From Lineus longissimus (lineage: Eukaryota > Nemertea > Pilidiophora > Heteronemertea > Lineidae), in assembly GCF_910592395.1 (NCBI RefSeq), contig NC_088309.1:23252599-23316598 (forward strand): a stretch of DNA of 64,000 nucleotides, written 5' to 3'. The notes beneath the pieces were generated by a model. It had not been told where the DNA came from. It made no database searches and saw only the letters and a list, made by a program, of their open reading frames with translations. Position 1 is the stretch's first letter. Every line of letters begins with the position of its first letter. The translations under genes and the position numbers were made by a program. Below are positions 46,203-55,839 of the stretch, one piece after another.

Positions 46203-47410
46203 TCATTTATTTACATCCATTGGCCTATCAGGTTCCACAACATTCAAACAAGCATCCACAAATTCAAGGAATATAGGTTCATGCATTGCTTTGTCAGTAC
46301 TCGTGGTAGGATTTTCCGACTTGTCCAAATTCTGCATCAAAGTCCGCAGATGGGGATTCTGGAGGAGATGAAGAACTTCGTCAGATTGTCCCAACATTTT
46401 CAGCTTTTCTAATGATACCTGATCCGCTGTTGCATTTTCACCAAGGAGAAAATCTGAAATGACAAGACAACATTTTTACAATATTGTATCCTGACAAAAG
46501 ACTATTGTATCTGAGACTATGACTGGGGTGGAAGGAAGGTGGACTCTCAGAAGGGCAACTTGAGCAGTATTGTACTTGTACCTGACTCAAGTTGCTGAGC
46601 CTGAACAAATGTACAACCCCAGTAAAATAACTTAAATCACAACCTTCAAAGTGTTGAAACACTGAGAAAATATATTCACAAACATTATGTCATACCTGAG
46701 ACATTAGTTTGTGGTGTGGGCTTGTCTGTTTCCAATGCACTGACCGCTGTAATTTTTGGGATGCATGATTCTTTTTCTGCAAGATAAGCAAGAGGAATTA
46801 GACCATATCTAAAGAGTCAAAGTACAATCAGTTACCAAAGTATGAAGTGAAAAACTGTCAACTGAAATCAGAATCTCCTGAACATAAAATTTTGTCTGAT
46901 GTTTATCAACAATTTGAGCTCTACATGTATTCTAATACTTAGTCTTTACTTGAGTGGTTGGTTTTAAAAGGTGCACTAATTGAAACAATGTCAATTTGTT
47001 TGCATGTGCCTGTTGCTTACCTTTATGTTCTTTATAACATCCCACTGAACAGCTAAAAATAGAGAGAAGATGAATCAGCCTATAGTCACCATCAACATTT
47101 TTAAGAGGATGCTGTGAGTGATGTTTATAACAGTACATATTTCATACAACCTGTAATGATCTCTTTCTGTCCTCAGAATATAATGAAGATCACTCAAGTG
47201 CATCCAGTCAGTGCATGTCAAGGCTCCAGCTGCCTGCCTTGCAAGCATCATCATTGAATCATGGACGGATGGATAGCTCTGATAGTACTAATGACGTACG
47301 AATGTAAAAACCTAATAAAATGTAACTTACTACTTCAGTAAACATACTGGGCATTTGTATTTGTGTAAAGTCTCCAGGCAGACTTCACATTTTGACTTGT
47401 TTGAGATCAT
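46203..47410 (-). CDS. ZNHIT3: Zinc finger HIT domain-containing protein 3
   Basis: ZNHIT3 is a small nuclear protein that helps assemble box C/D snoRNPs together with NUFIP1. Four exons splice in frame to 147 aa, close to the human length: 47410-47331, 47052-47021, 46776-46696 and 46453-46203. The N-terminal HIT zinc finger is visible as CEVCLETLHKYKCPVCLLKY joined to CSVGCYKEHK, providing the paired cysteines and the terminal histidine. After a linker, the C-terminal helical half (FLLGENATADQVSLEKLKML, then LLQNPHLRTLM) matches the family region that binds NUFIP1. The ATG at 47410 lies 298 bp from the COX6A ATG on the other strand. An AATAAA hexamer overlaps the last codons and stop; another at 46052-46057 is the more likely functional signal. 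Confidence 0.94.
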
Positions 47411-47707
47411 TGTGATTGCTTAATAGTTTGGGGTAGAGAAATAGAAACCACGTTTTCAACTGTTTTTGTTAATGCGGAAGTGACCGAACAACACCCAAAT
47501 TGTATCAATCCGTTAAAAGTATAAATAATGTCCATTTGTTGCTGAACACCTCTCAAAACTTTGTAAGCTGTATTATAATATACATTGTTTTTGTAGGCAA
47601 GAACTGAAAGCCACAATAGGCCCAGTTTTGATAGAATTCTCAATTAAAGTTGCTGTTGTATTATTGCGCTGAACTATTTTCAGTATGAAACAAGTCTGCA
47701 GACCAAA
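47411..47707. promoter_or_regulatory. Compact bidirectional promoter of ZNHIT3 and COX6A
   Basis: The two start codons are 297 bp apart on opposite strands. The interval includes TGCGGAAGTGAC at about 47473-47484, a good match to the ETS/GABP (NRF-2) site, which is established as a regulator of nuclear-encoded cytochrome oxidase genes. The COX6A start context CAAAATGGCTTC partly resembles the YY1/TISU start element. Function is inferred from position. Confidence 0.6.
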
Positions 47708-48711
47708 ATGGCTTCGTTGTTGATGAACACGGTCCGTCGCCAAATTCTGGCAAATACACGCAAATATGCCACCTCAGAATCAGCTTCGATACATGGAGAC
47801 CACGGTGGTACGTATTAAGTTATGAAAAACAGCGATATGGGTGTTTTGATGTCACAAGAAGTGAACATTACATGAAAATATGAACCCAAAATTTGGACTG
47901 GTCAAGGTCAGAATCCTGTGTACTACAGTACATGTACATGTACTATGCGTCGTGTGTCGCCAATGCCATGAATGCAGCACTGAGAGTGTGTGTGATAGAT
48001 AGGTGCCGAAGCAACTGATGATTGATGACGATTTTTGTGCATGCGTACACGTACATCTGTAGTTTATGTCTAGCCCTGGGCTTGGTCTGGTGCACAGGTC
48101 CCATCTGAACTATCTCAGTATCTGATATATAGGCTACTATTACTAACATGCTAAACCATCAAGCATCATTCCATTCTAGGTGCTGGTAAGATGTGGAAGA
48201 TAATGAGTTTCGTCATTGCGCTCCCTGGAGTTGCCGTCTGCTACCTTAATATGTATGTGAAAGAAAAAGAACACTTGGCACATCATGAACGGCCAGAATT
48301 TGTACCATACGAACATCTAAGGAGGCGAACAAAGGTAATGCGAGGTCCCATTTTGCAGTATCTGCAGCCAGCTATTTTTTTCTCAGCTGATGTAAATTAA
48401 TCAATTTCAGATGGCCTGGTAGAAAAGAATAGAATACAAGGCCTACCTGGTATAAAGTTCTTATCTAGAATTTTTAAACAATCCTTCATGCCAAAATCTT
48501 ACCTTGTCCTAGCTTGGTTGTCATGTAATCTTACTCTAGTCCGGTCCCAGTAATGACAGGTCATCTTTTTCCATCTACATGTACGTCTTCGACTTATCAA
48601 GCTGTTTATTTTTACATTCTATTTCAGCCTTTCCCATGGGGAGATGGAAACCACAGCCTATTTCACAACAAGGAAGTCAACGCTCTTCCAGAAGGCTATG
48701 AAGATGACTAG
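47708..48711 (+). CDS. COX6A: Cytochrome c oxidase subunit 6A, mitochondrial
   Basis: A nuclear-encoded, single-pass subunit of respiratory complex IV in the inner mitochondrial membrane. Three exons join to 112 aa: 47708-47807, 48180-48334 and 48628-48711. The N-terminus ([20 protein letters not shown]) is an arginine-containing, acid-free mitochondrial targeting sequence. It is followed by a short linker and the transmembrane segment [20 protein letters not shown] at about 39-58. The family C-terminus is complete: [31 protein letters not shown] and the ending LPEGYEDD. The length matches the family. AATAAA follows at 49034-49039, giving a short 3' UTR. Confidence 0.97.
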
Positions 48712-49033
48712 AGGACTATACATTCTAGTTTAATTAAATTGTGAATATTTGTTGACATATGTGTGTTTTAGAAGGAACTTTCACTCAGTTCATCCATTTT
48801 AGATTTAAGAGAAAACTACCCAAGACTTGATTTACCAGAAACTTGCAGCGAAGATTTTTGAAGTGAAACTGCTACACATCCAGAAAATAACGATTTCGAG
48901 CGTTAAACCGTTTAAAGCAATGATGGTATTTTAAGTGAAATGCAGTTTATCCTCAAAATTGTATCCTCCATGCTCCATCAATTAACACTGATACATGTAT
49001 GTAAATTAGGAAATTTGGTTTTGTGTTTTGGAA

Positions 49034-49039
49034 AATAAA
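49034..49039 (+). terminator. Poly(A) signal AATAAA, COX6A
   Basis: Canonical hexamer about 320 nt after the COX6A stop codon. Confidence 0.55.
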
Positions 49040-51678
49040 TTAATGACATGATTTATCTTCTTCACCTGTCTTTACTAGGCTTGCAAGGATGTTGCTAACC
49101 TCTTTGCAGACGCACATTTTATCCTCCATTGAGATGGAAATTACCAATGTGGCTGCCACTATAACTTAACACCTACCTCAGTTTCACAAAATGGTTGAGT
49201 TTCACCAATTCTCCTGTTAATGACCTTTCCTGCCAAGTGATAGTTTCCTCAAAGTCTTAGTGGATTTTGAGAATGATATGCCCCCTACTACCAGTTGTAG
49301 GCCATGGTGCCCAAAAATGACCCTGATCAGATGTGAGGATAATCATTGCCAATCATTACAAATTCGTCTCAACCATGCAGAAGAGTCACATCCATGAAGA
49401 AGAATGCGTTTTGATTGCACTTGTCAGAAATGACCTCTCCACAATCGAAATAATATAATCTTTCTTCCCTGGACTTTCTCTCCCTGGGGTCTAATATCCC
49501 TTTTACACCGAGATATTATGTCTCTGTAAGAGGTAAGGTTGTGACATGCACAGTTTTGGCCTATGGTGTGCTTTGACGAAGACAATGATTGTGACAGTTA
49601 AAAGCTCTGCCAAGGTGTTATAAGTTAATGTCTCCTGTCATGGTCTTATTCAGTTGGGATCAAGCTTTATGTTTATATAATGAATCTTTTCTTCACTGGA
49701 CTTTCTCTCCCTGGGGTCTAATATCCTTTCCACACCGTAACCCGATGTCCGTCTCTGAATGGCATGCACAGTTTTTGCCTGTGTGGTGTGCTTTGATTGA
49801 ATGTGACTTGTGACAAGATGTTGATGATGGAGACGACAGTTGTGACTAAATTGATGACCCAGTAGTGGATGGATGTCTCAGGCTGGAATCCAAGATGGTG
49901 ATCGAAGCTTTGGCCTTGGGCCAGATGTACATGTATGTGATTGAGACTAACCAGGGTGTGACCAACGATCTATCACAACATTGACATTGGACGTTCGTGA
50001 TGGGAGACACGAGCTGGTTGTGACAATAGTTTTTATATAGGATCAGATCAGAGAATGGTGATTCTAGTTGTGATACTTGCACTATCTTCGATGGGAAAGG
50101 AGCTAGTTATAAAAACAGTTTTTATCTTGGATGGGACCTGTCTGTTTTGGTTAGACAAGAGCTAGTTGTGACATCAGTTGTGACCTTGGACGGGATGATG
50201 TATTGTAAACAAAAGTTTCGGTAACAGTAGTCATGGGGTCCAAAGGTTTGTAGGCTTGCGAGCAGGTAACAGTTAAGTCTAGCACCCTCTGAGACAATGC
50301 AGAGTGGGTCAGAGGCAACTGTTCAATTACACTCCTAAACAATGACGGGGAGCAAACGCATGTCTCTCCTCGTTGTTTCTGTCCTCTCTATCAACTCCAG
50401 TCACTGTAGGATGGTGCGTTCAATATGACGAACGATATTGTCATTCATGGACTTCCGAGTAGCTCTATATCGTTTACTTTGGATTGCCGTATGCTAATGC
50501 CACAAATCCTGACCAAATATAAACCAAGATTTGATCCGATTTACCACGGGCCGCCGACGTTCATGCTACTGTTTGGATTAGTGATAAAGAAGACAAGCCA
50601 CAACGGAATCTGGCTCCCTTTTCCGCTAGCTGGCCAAGGAGGGAAGCAAATTTGTCCAGCAAAAAATGCTGGGAAGACAAGGTTGTGACTTTGTCCAGCA
50701 CGTCACCATTACTCCAAGCAATTGCTTCTCGAAACTCAAGACAATCTGCTTATACAATAATTTAAACAGCTATAGACCATAGATTGTTATACTGTTCTGA
50801 AATGATAAAACGGATGGATCCATAACTTGTCTCTGGAGGTATGCCTTACCGTCAATGGGAGAGACCAGACAAGGTTGTGACCAACGACCGACGCGACGGA
50901 GACAGATATTTAACGGTGTGATCTACTCCTCACCTTTGGCACAATATATGGGTTTGAGACAACAAGCGAAGACAAACAACTCATAAAGCGTCCTTGAGAT
51001 ATCGTGAATACACTCCCGATCGGATTAGTAATTGATGAATTACATTGGTAATATGGCACTTGTTTACCTACAAATATTATTCATGATGATTTCAGCCAAA
51101 TCTATTTGCTTTTCTGTTGTGTACCATGCTCTAGTCTAAAAGTCTTATGTTTGGCTATCTATTTTATGAAGTTTAGGTACGAAGAATATATTCTATGTAT
51201 TGGCTTAGATTAGTTGCTAGGGAAGGCACAGTAGGCCTAGCGACGTGGCCAGTATGCGGTTTGTCAAACCGCGGTGTGCACTTCGAAGTGGATATTTTCA
51301 GGCATTGGAGTTGATATTTCACCCTACAATGTGTCCTCCTTGAAGATTTGTCCGCTCGGATATATATGACACTCTACTATACAGTAAGTCACAACTATTG
51401 CGTTGACTGATTACGAAGACAGACTGAGTGAGCCGAAACTGAAAGACAGCTCACTCCGTCCGGGGTTGTCAAAAGATCTCATCATCATCATACTTTATAT
51501 TCAGATTCGTCGACAGAAAAAGACTTGGGGATTGATCACTCACGTTTGATAAAACGGCGACCAATATTATATCCGGCGACGTCTTAGGCTGGCTCGACCC
51601 CTGGACGCTCATCCTGAGTTGTGCAAATTTACAGTAGGTTGCAGACTATTCTATTCCTTTGGTCCGATTTTCACAACC
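49040..51678. other. Intergenic region with degenerate repeats
   Basis: About 2.6 kb with no supportable gene. A segment of about 135 bp at 49458-49595 recurs diverged at 49684-49815; both contain GGACTTTCTCTCCCTGGGG and ATGCACAGTTTT. From there to about 50210 short GTTGTGACC-like modules recur at uneven spacing. The last few hundred bases contain the 5' UTR and promoter of the death-domain gene, where GC content rises. Confidence 0.6.
49458..49815. repeat. Diverged direct duplication, about 135 bp, period about 226 bp
   Basis: Copies at about 49458-49595 and 49684-49815 share GGACTTTCTCTCCCTGGGG, TCTAATATCC, ACACCG, ATGCACAGTTTT and GTGTGCTTTGA in the same order. There are substitutions and small indels between the copies. 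Confidence 0.65.
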
Positions 51679-54443
51679 ATGCCGCCGTCCGAGGGATCTC
51701 CGGAGTCAGTAGGTCCCCTTCTCAGAGCCCACCGTGCCCATCCCTTCTCATTGGAGCGCATCCGCCGAAAAGTCCTCCTCCGTCTACATGTTCTGGACAA
51801 ATACGTCATGCAAATGACGGACAAATGGTTGAAAAACCGCGTCGCGGCTGAGGTACATTCTCTTCTCAAAGACGAACTGGCCGAATTCATCACCACCCTT
51901 CTCAACAGAGTTGGCGCAAAAGGCTTCGGGACAATCGCTGAGTGTCGAAATGCTCTGGAGCACAACAAATCTAGCAGGCGACTCCGAGACCAGAAGGAAT
52001 TCGCGTTGCTGCTCAGGATGTGCGAGTCTGTGGATGTATTTGATGTCTTCACAGAAAAGTGTCAGAAGACTCTGTTCGTCGAATACAATGAAAGACTGAA
52101 CAAGTATTGCCAAAGCTTTTTCTCTGATGCTGGTAATCATGACCTGTCGTCTGTTCAATGCTACGAACGTCTGCTGACGGACAAACAGAAGGAGATTGAA
52201 GACATATTGAAATCCATGGAGAAGGTCGTTGGACAGTATGCAGCATACAAAAAGACATTCGGTGACTTCCTAAAACATTATGAGGACATCTTGTCATTGA
52301 TGGAAGAATTTTCTCGACTGGTAATAGAAATAGGGGAGCCGATGAAGGAATGGGTGTTCCTAGATCGGGATTATCCACGAAAGCTTATGATTGAAATTGG
52401 GGAGTTGACAAACGCACGGGAAAACATCGGAGATGAGGCGAAGAAGATACAAAACGATTTAGAATTCACTGAGAGGAAAATCAATCGAAGAGTTTGGCAA
52501 CGGAGAAATTTTGAGGAGTTTATTCAAGAACAGAGGTTTCGATTTCGAAGCACGAAACATCGGGGGGTTGCCACAGCGAACAACCAGGTTAAGACGGAGC
52601 AGATTTACCAGGCCAGGAAGAAGCAGTTGGCGGAGCTTACGGCCCGTCTGGAGACCAGGCGACATTCTCCACGCGCGTACGACAAGCTGGCGGCAAAACA
52701 TCGGACACTAGAAGCAGACGTTCGCGTGCTGGAAGAGAAGGTTGTCTCGATAAAGAAACAGAGACAGGACCTGTATGAGGAAATGGAAAAGGTAAGGGTT
52801 TAGAAACATATCATTTTGCAAAACTGACGTCTTGTCCCGTTGTCTTCTGTCTTAGAGACCGATTGACAACCAGGTTTGGGCAATTGGGTCAGTTGTCAGA
52901 AATGGAGGACGAAAACGTGTCACATCCGCCCAAAGTCTTGTTTGTCGGTTTGTCACAGACTGAGGACGAAAACATCTGTCTCGTTCTCCTAAACGTCATG
53001 TTGTCTCTATCTCTCCAAGCTTACAAAAGACCTTCACCAGAACCAACTCAAGTTTGAAAAGATGTTACAAGTTGAGGAGAAGCTGATGTTGCGCCGAAAC
53101 AAGGAGAAACGGGTGATCAAGGAGACAAGGGACAAGGTCAGGGGACTGGATGAGAAGATTGCGGCCCTGAAGAGGATAAGGGACATTAAGCTCCACCCAG
53201 ACACAGTCAGGAAGATCAGGTTACATGGGTACCATGCTGGGGGCATGGATCACATTGAAGGTGGGTGAATTGATACATTTTCTTGATACATCAGCCTTGA
53301 AAAGGGGTCTTCTGTGGAAGTCGGTAACATACGAACTTGAAGGTATGCGCTTTACAATAACAGAGACATGAGCAATTTTGGTCATTCATGCTTTCATTTT
53401 TTTCGAATATATAGCTTACCCATCACTTTTAATGAACTGAATGATTGTTTTTCAGAGCCGATTGATACCGCGTTCAGACTTGTTGCTCGCAACATTGGCA
53501 AGAACTGGTCTGATCTCTACATGAAGCTTCCCTTTGACCCTGATAGAGACTATTGCACCAGGAACGAGGATCTCAGAGGCATGTTTCAAAGCTCAGCTTG
53601 CATTTTCTCTCTCAGCACTCTCATTGACCCTTTGCTTCTTAGCACTGACGGGGCCTGGGATAGTTGCACGTCCTGAGGGCTGTCACAGGTTTCCTTGAAA
53701 TGTCTTAGGTGGTTGGATGTTCCAACAGAGCCGTAGTACTGGATGTGTCCTTGCCGGATCTGGGGTGGTTAGATGTCCCAACAGAGCCATGATCCTGGGT
53801 GTTCTTGCAGGACCTGGGTTGGTTGGATGCCGCAGCATATAGCCGAAGTGCTGGGTGTCCTTGCAGGATCTGGGTGGTTGAGTGTCTCGACAGGGTTGTG
53901 ATGCAGGTTGTCCTTGCAGGGTGTGGGGTGGCTGGGTGTCTTACAAAACCGTGGTGCTGTGCGTCCTTGTGGACTCTGGGGTGGTTGGATGTCCCGAAGG
54001 GTCTCTGATCCTGGGTGTCCTTACTGGACTCTGAGATGGTTGGATATCCCGACCATGCTATGATATTGGGTGTCCTTGCAGGATCTGGGCTGATTGGATA
54101 TCCCAACTGAGCAATAATGCTTGTTGTCCTTGCACGATCTGGGATGCTTGGATGCCACAGATGGGATTGTGACCACTACCACCATCCTAGCCTTCTCAGG
54201 ACACACACGATCTCAGCTCATTGATGGTAGTAATACATAAATCCATTTCTCATTTTAGTCATCGACTTGAACAACCAACGTCTAGATTGTGACATCAAGG
54301 AGAGTGTTATCAAGTCCCTGCAGAAGTGGCATCGTCTAAGTCACACAGCCACCCTGGGCCAGTTGGTCTATACATTAAAACGGATCAAGAGACCAGACAT
54401 TGTGAATTCACTGCAGCAGAAAGTCATGGTCGCATCAGCTTGA
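51679..54443 (+). CDS. Coiled-coil protein with C-terminal death domain (unrecognised family)
   Basis: Four exons splice in frame to 553 aa: 51679-52791, 53020-53260, 53456-53578 and 54259-54443. I chose the ATG at 51679 (MPPSEGSPESV) for its good context; an in-frame ATG at 51619 would add 20 residues. Residues about 15-115 are compact and helical (LLNRVGAKGFGTIAECRNAL), a pattern compatible with a CARD-like death fold but not proven. About 170-445 is largely coiled coil, rich in E, K, R and L. From about 452 a death domain is clear: AFRLVARNIGKNWSDLYMKL, then DCDIKESVIKSLQKWHR, SHTATLGQLVYTLKR and DIVNSLQQ, giving the six-helix pattern and the tryptophan near the end of helix 5. No membrane segment or signal peptide is seen. 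Cytosolic adaptor or oligomerising signalling protein is the natural inference. Intron 3 begins with GC rather than GT. Confidence 0.85.
53708..54170. repeat. Minisatellite, about 8 copies of a 54-57 bp unit
   Basis: The last intron of the death-domain gene carries a degenerate tandem array. Each unit reads roughly GGTGGTTGGATGTCCC, a variable centre, then TGGGTGTCCTTGCAGGATCTG. Units are clearly diverged from each other. The plus strand of each unit contains CCTTGCAGG, an acceptor-like sequence, and the intron's functional acceptor lies after the array. Confidence 0.9.
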
Positions 54444-54699
54444 GGACAGCAGTGTCATACGGATTTATATACCGTGGCCCCATGTTGTATCAAATGACTT
54501 TTGCCAATGAGACAGTACTGGTCTGGCTCCTCTAACGTATTGGATCGATGCCCATTTTAAAGGACTAATGAGACAGATGTACTCTGAATTCTGTCCTCAC
54601 TCAAGGCAAATCAGGTCTCTTGTCTTCCTGGATGAGATAGTACTGGTATTCTACTTGATTGTGACGGACTCGTAACGATGTGGCAGTGTCAATTTGTAG

Positions 54700-54807
54700 C
54701 TTAGGCAGTCAACTTGAGCCAGTTTGTCTGAACATTGAAACAGATCAAGAGACCAGAACTTGTGAATATGCATCAGAAGGCCATTGTTGCATCTACTGAG
54801 GACAGGT
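54700..54807 (+). pseudogene. Decayed copy of the death-domain 3' exon
   Basis: About 100 bp here match the end of exon 4 (about 54345-54450): both contain ATCAAGAGACCAGA, TTGTGAAT, CAGAA and TGAGGACAG in the same order and spacing. The copy has an in-frame stop and substitutions, so it is a nonfunctional tandem duplicate in the gene's 3' region. Confidence 0.75.
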
Positions 54808-54989
54808 GCCTGTGCCAATGGTCTCAACATTATAGTGGTTTAGGATATTGGATATAACGAATACACTGTGGCAGGTCATGGTGAACTCGGCTCGACGATC
54901 GTTCCAGTGCCAGTGGTAGTAGTAGTAGTCCAGGGAATGACAAATGTTGGGGGGGAAGGGGGAAGGGGGATTGGTAATTGGTAATAAAT

Positions 54990-55153
54990 TCAGTAGGTAG
55001 ATCCTGAAGTGTGGTCAACGAGAAACATGAGGCAGATGATGTTCACTTGGTCAGGAGTTGCCACATCTTTCAAGCTGACCACATACATGTATGCATTGTA
55101 TTGGTCCACTTTACAGTCTTCCACAATCTTTACGACTGGCTGTTTCTTCTTAG
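54990..55153 (-). other. Orphan terminal-exon-like open segment
   Basis: After an acceptor-like TTTTCTACGTTCAG the minus strand is open for 54 codons to a TGA. The translation begins KKKQPVVKIVEDCKVDQYNA and continues YMYVVSLKDVATPDQVN, which has normal protein-like composition. It would be entered with two bases of a split codon. It is antisense to the probable 3' end of the death-domain gene, and no upstream exon was recognised. It could be a terminal exon of an unidentified minus-strand gene, or chance. Confidence 0.35.
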
Positions 55154-55194
55154 CTGAACGTAGAAAATATATAACAAATGCACAAATCATTTGC

Positions 55195-55200
55195 AATAAA
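55195..55200 (+). terminator. Poly(A) signal AATAAA, death-domain gene
   Basis: Plus-strand hexamer about 750 nt after the stop codon. An alternative AATAAA lies at 54983-54988. A minus-strand AATAAA at 55207-55212 is only 6 bp away, suggesting interlocked convergent ends. Confidence 0.4.
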
Positions 55201-55206
55201 TCAATT

Positions 55207-55212
55207 TTTATT
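55207..55212 (-). terminator. Possible poly(A) signal for the minus-strand gene to the right
   Basis: Minus-strand AATAAA. If used by the gene ending at 61045, its 3' UTR would be about 5.8 kb long. Closer minus-strand hexamers may exist, so this is only a candidate. Confidence 0.25.
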
Positions 55213-55567
55213 TATAAAGACCACAGCAGTGCTAACTTGAACAAATAATCCAGTCTTCATGTCGTACAGTGGATTTAAACTTCATGTACCCCCCTCCGAT
55301 GATTGGGGGACATTCACATTTTAATAAATACATGATTCCCAAATACGCACGAGTTGAGTTCGCCATACACGGGCATCCAAATGAGTGAAATTTATGAAAC
55401 TATCAATTCTTAGCTGGTACCCTCTCCTCAAAGTTTGACACCTTATCACCTTGATATAAATTCTTAAGGGTCAAGCAAAGACATCTGCTCACCACTTTTG
55501 AAGAAAGCATACACAAGTCATTAATACCACATCCCAAGGATACGTTTGACACTCAAACAACCCCTCA

Positions 55568-55585
55568 GGGGGGGGGGGGGGGGGG
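55568..55585. repeat. Poly-G tract
   Basis: An uninterrupted run of about 18 G. Confidence 0.85.
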
Positions 55586-55745
55586 ACAAGCTATGAACTG
55601 ATATTTGCATTGTCACCTGGTGTGCGACATATTGAAGGAAACTCAGGTTGAACCTGTATATTTAGTCCCCACAATTCAAGCAGGGCATCTTGTAGATTGG
55701 TTCCCTATAGTCACGCTAGAAGGCTAATCAGACTGATCAATCTTC

Positions 55746-55830
55746 TTATACTCCCTCCAGAGTGATATACTTCTCTTGGCTGAAAGTTATGCCAAAGTCA
55801 CCAGGCAGTACAGATCGTTCCACAGGTCCT
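55746..55830 (-). other. Second orphan terminal-exon-like segment
   Basis: After an acceptor-like GTCTCGCTAG the minus strand reads 27 codons to TAA: GPVERSVLPGDFGITFSQEK followed by YITLEGV. It is entered with one base completing a codon, the same phase as the two tail exons at 61045-61102 and 62090-62138, so it could be a third alternative end of that gene. It has no cysteine or polybasic cluster. Family not recognised. Confidence 0.3.
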
Positions 55831-55839
55831 CTAGCGAGA

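Noticed and set aside
51651-52158. Long minus-strand frames opposite death-domain exon 1
   Set aside because: They are antisense shadows of a GC-rich coding exon whose plus frame is open for 371 codons and continues across splice sites.
53705-54106. 133-codon minus-strand repetitive frame (STP/NHPR-rich)
   Set aside because: It is created by the 54-57 bp minisatellite unit, whose length is often a multiple of three; it is not a gene.
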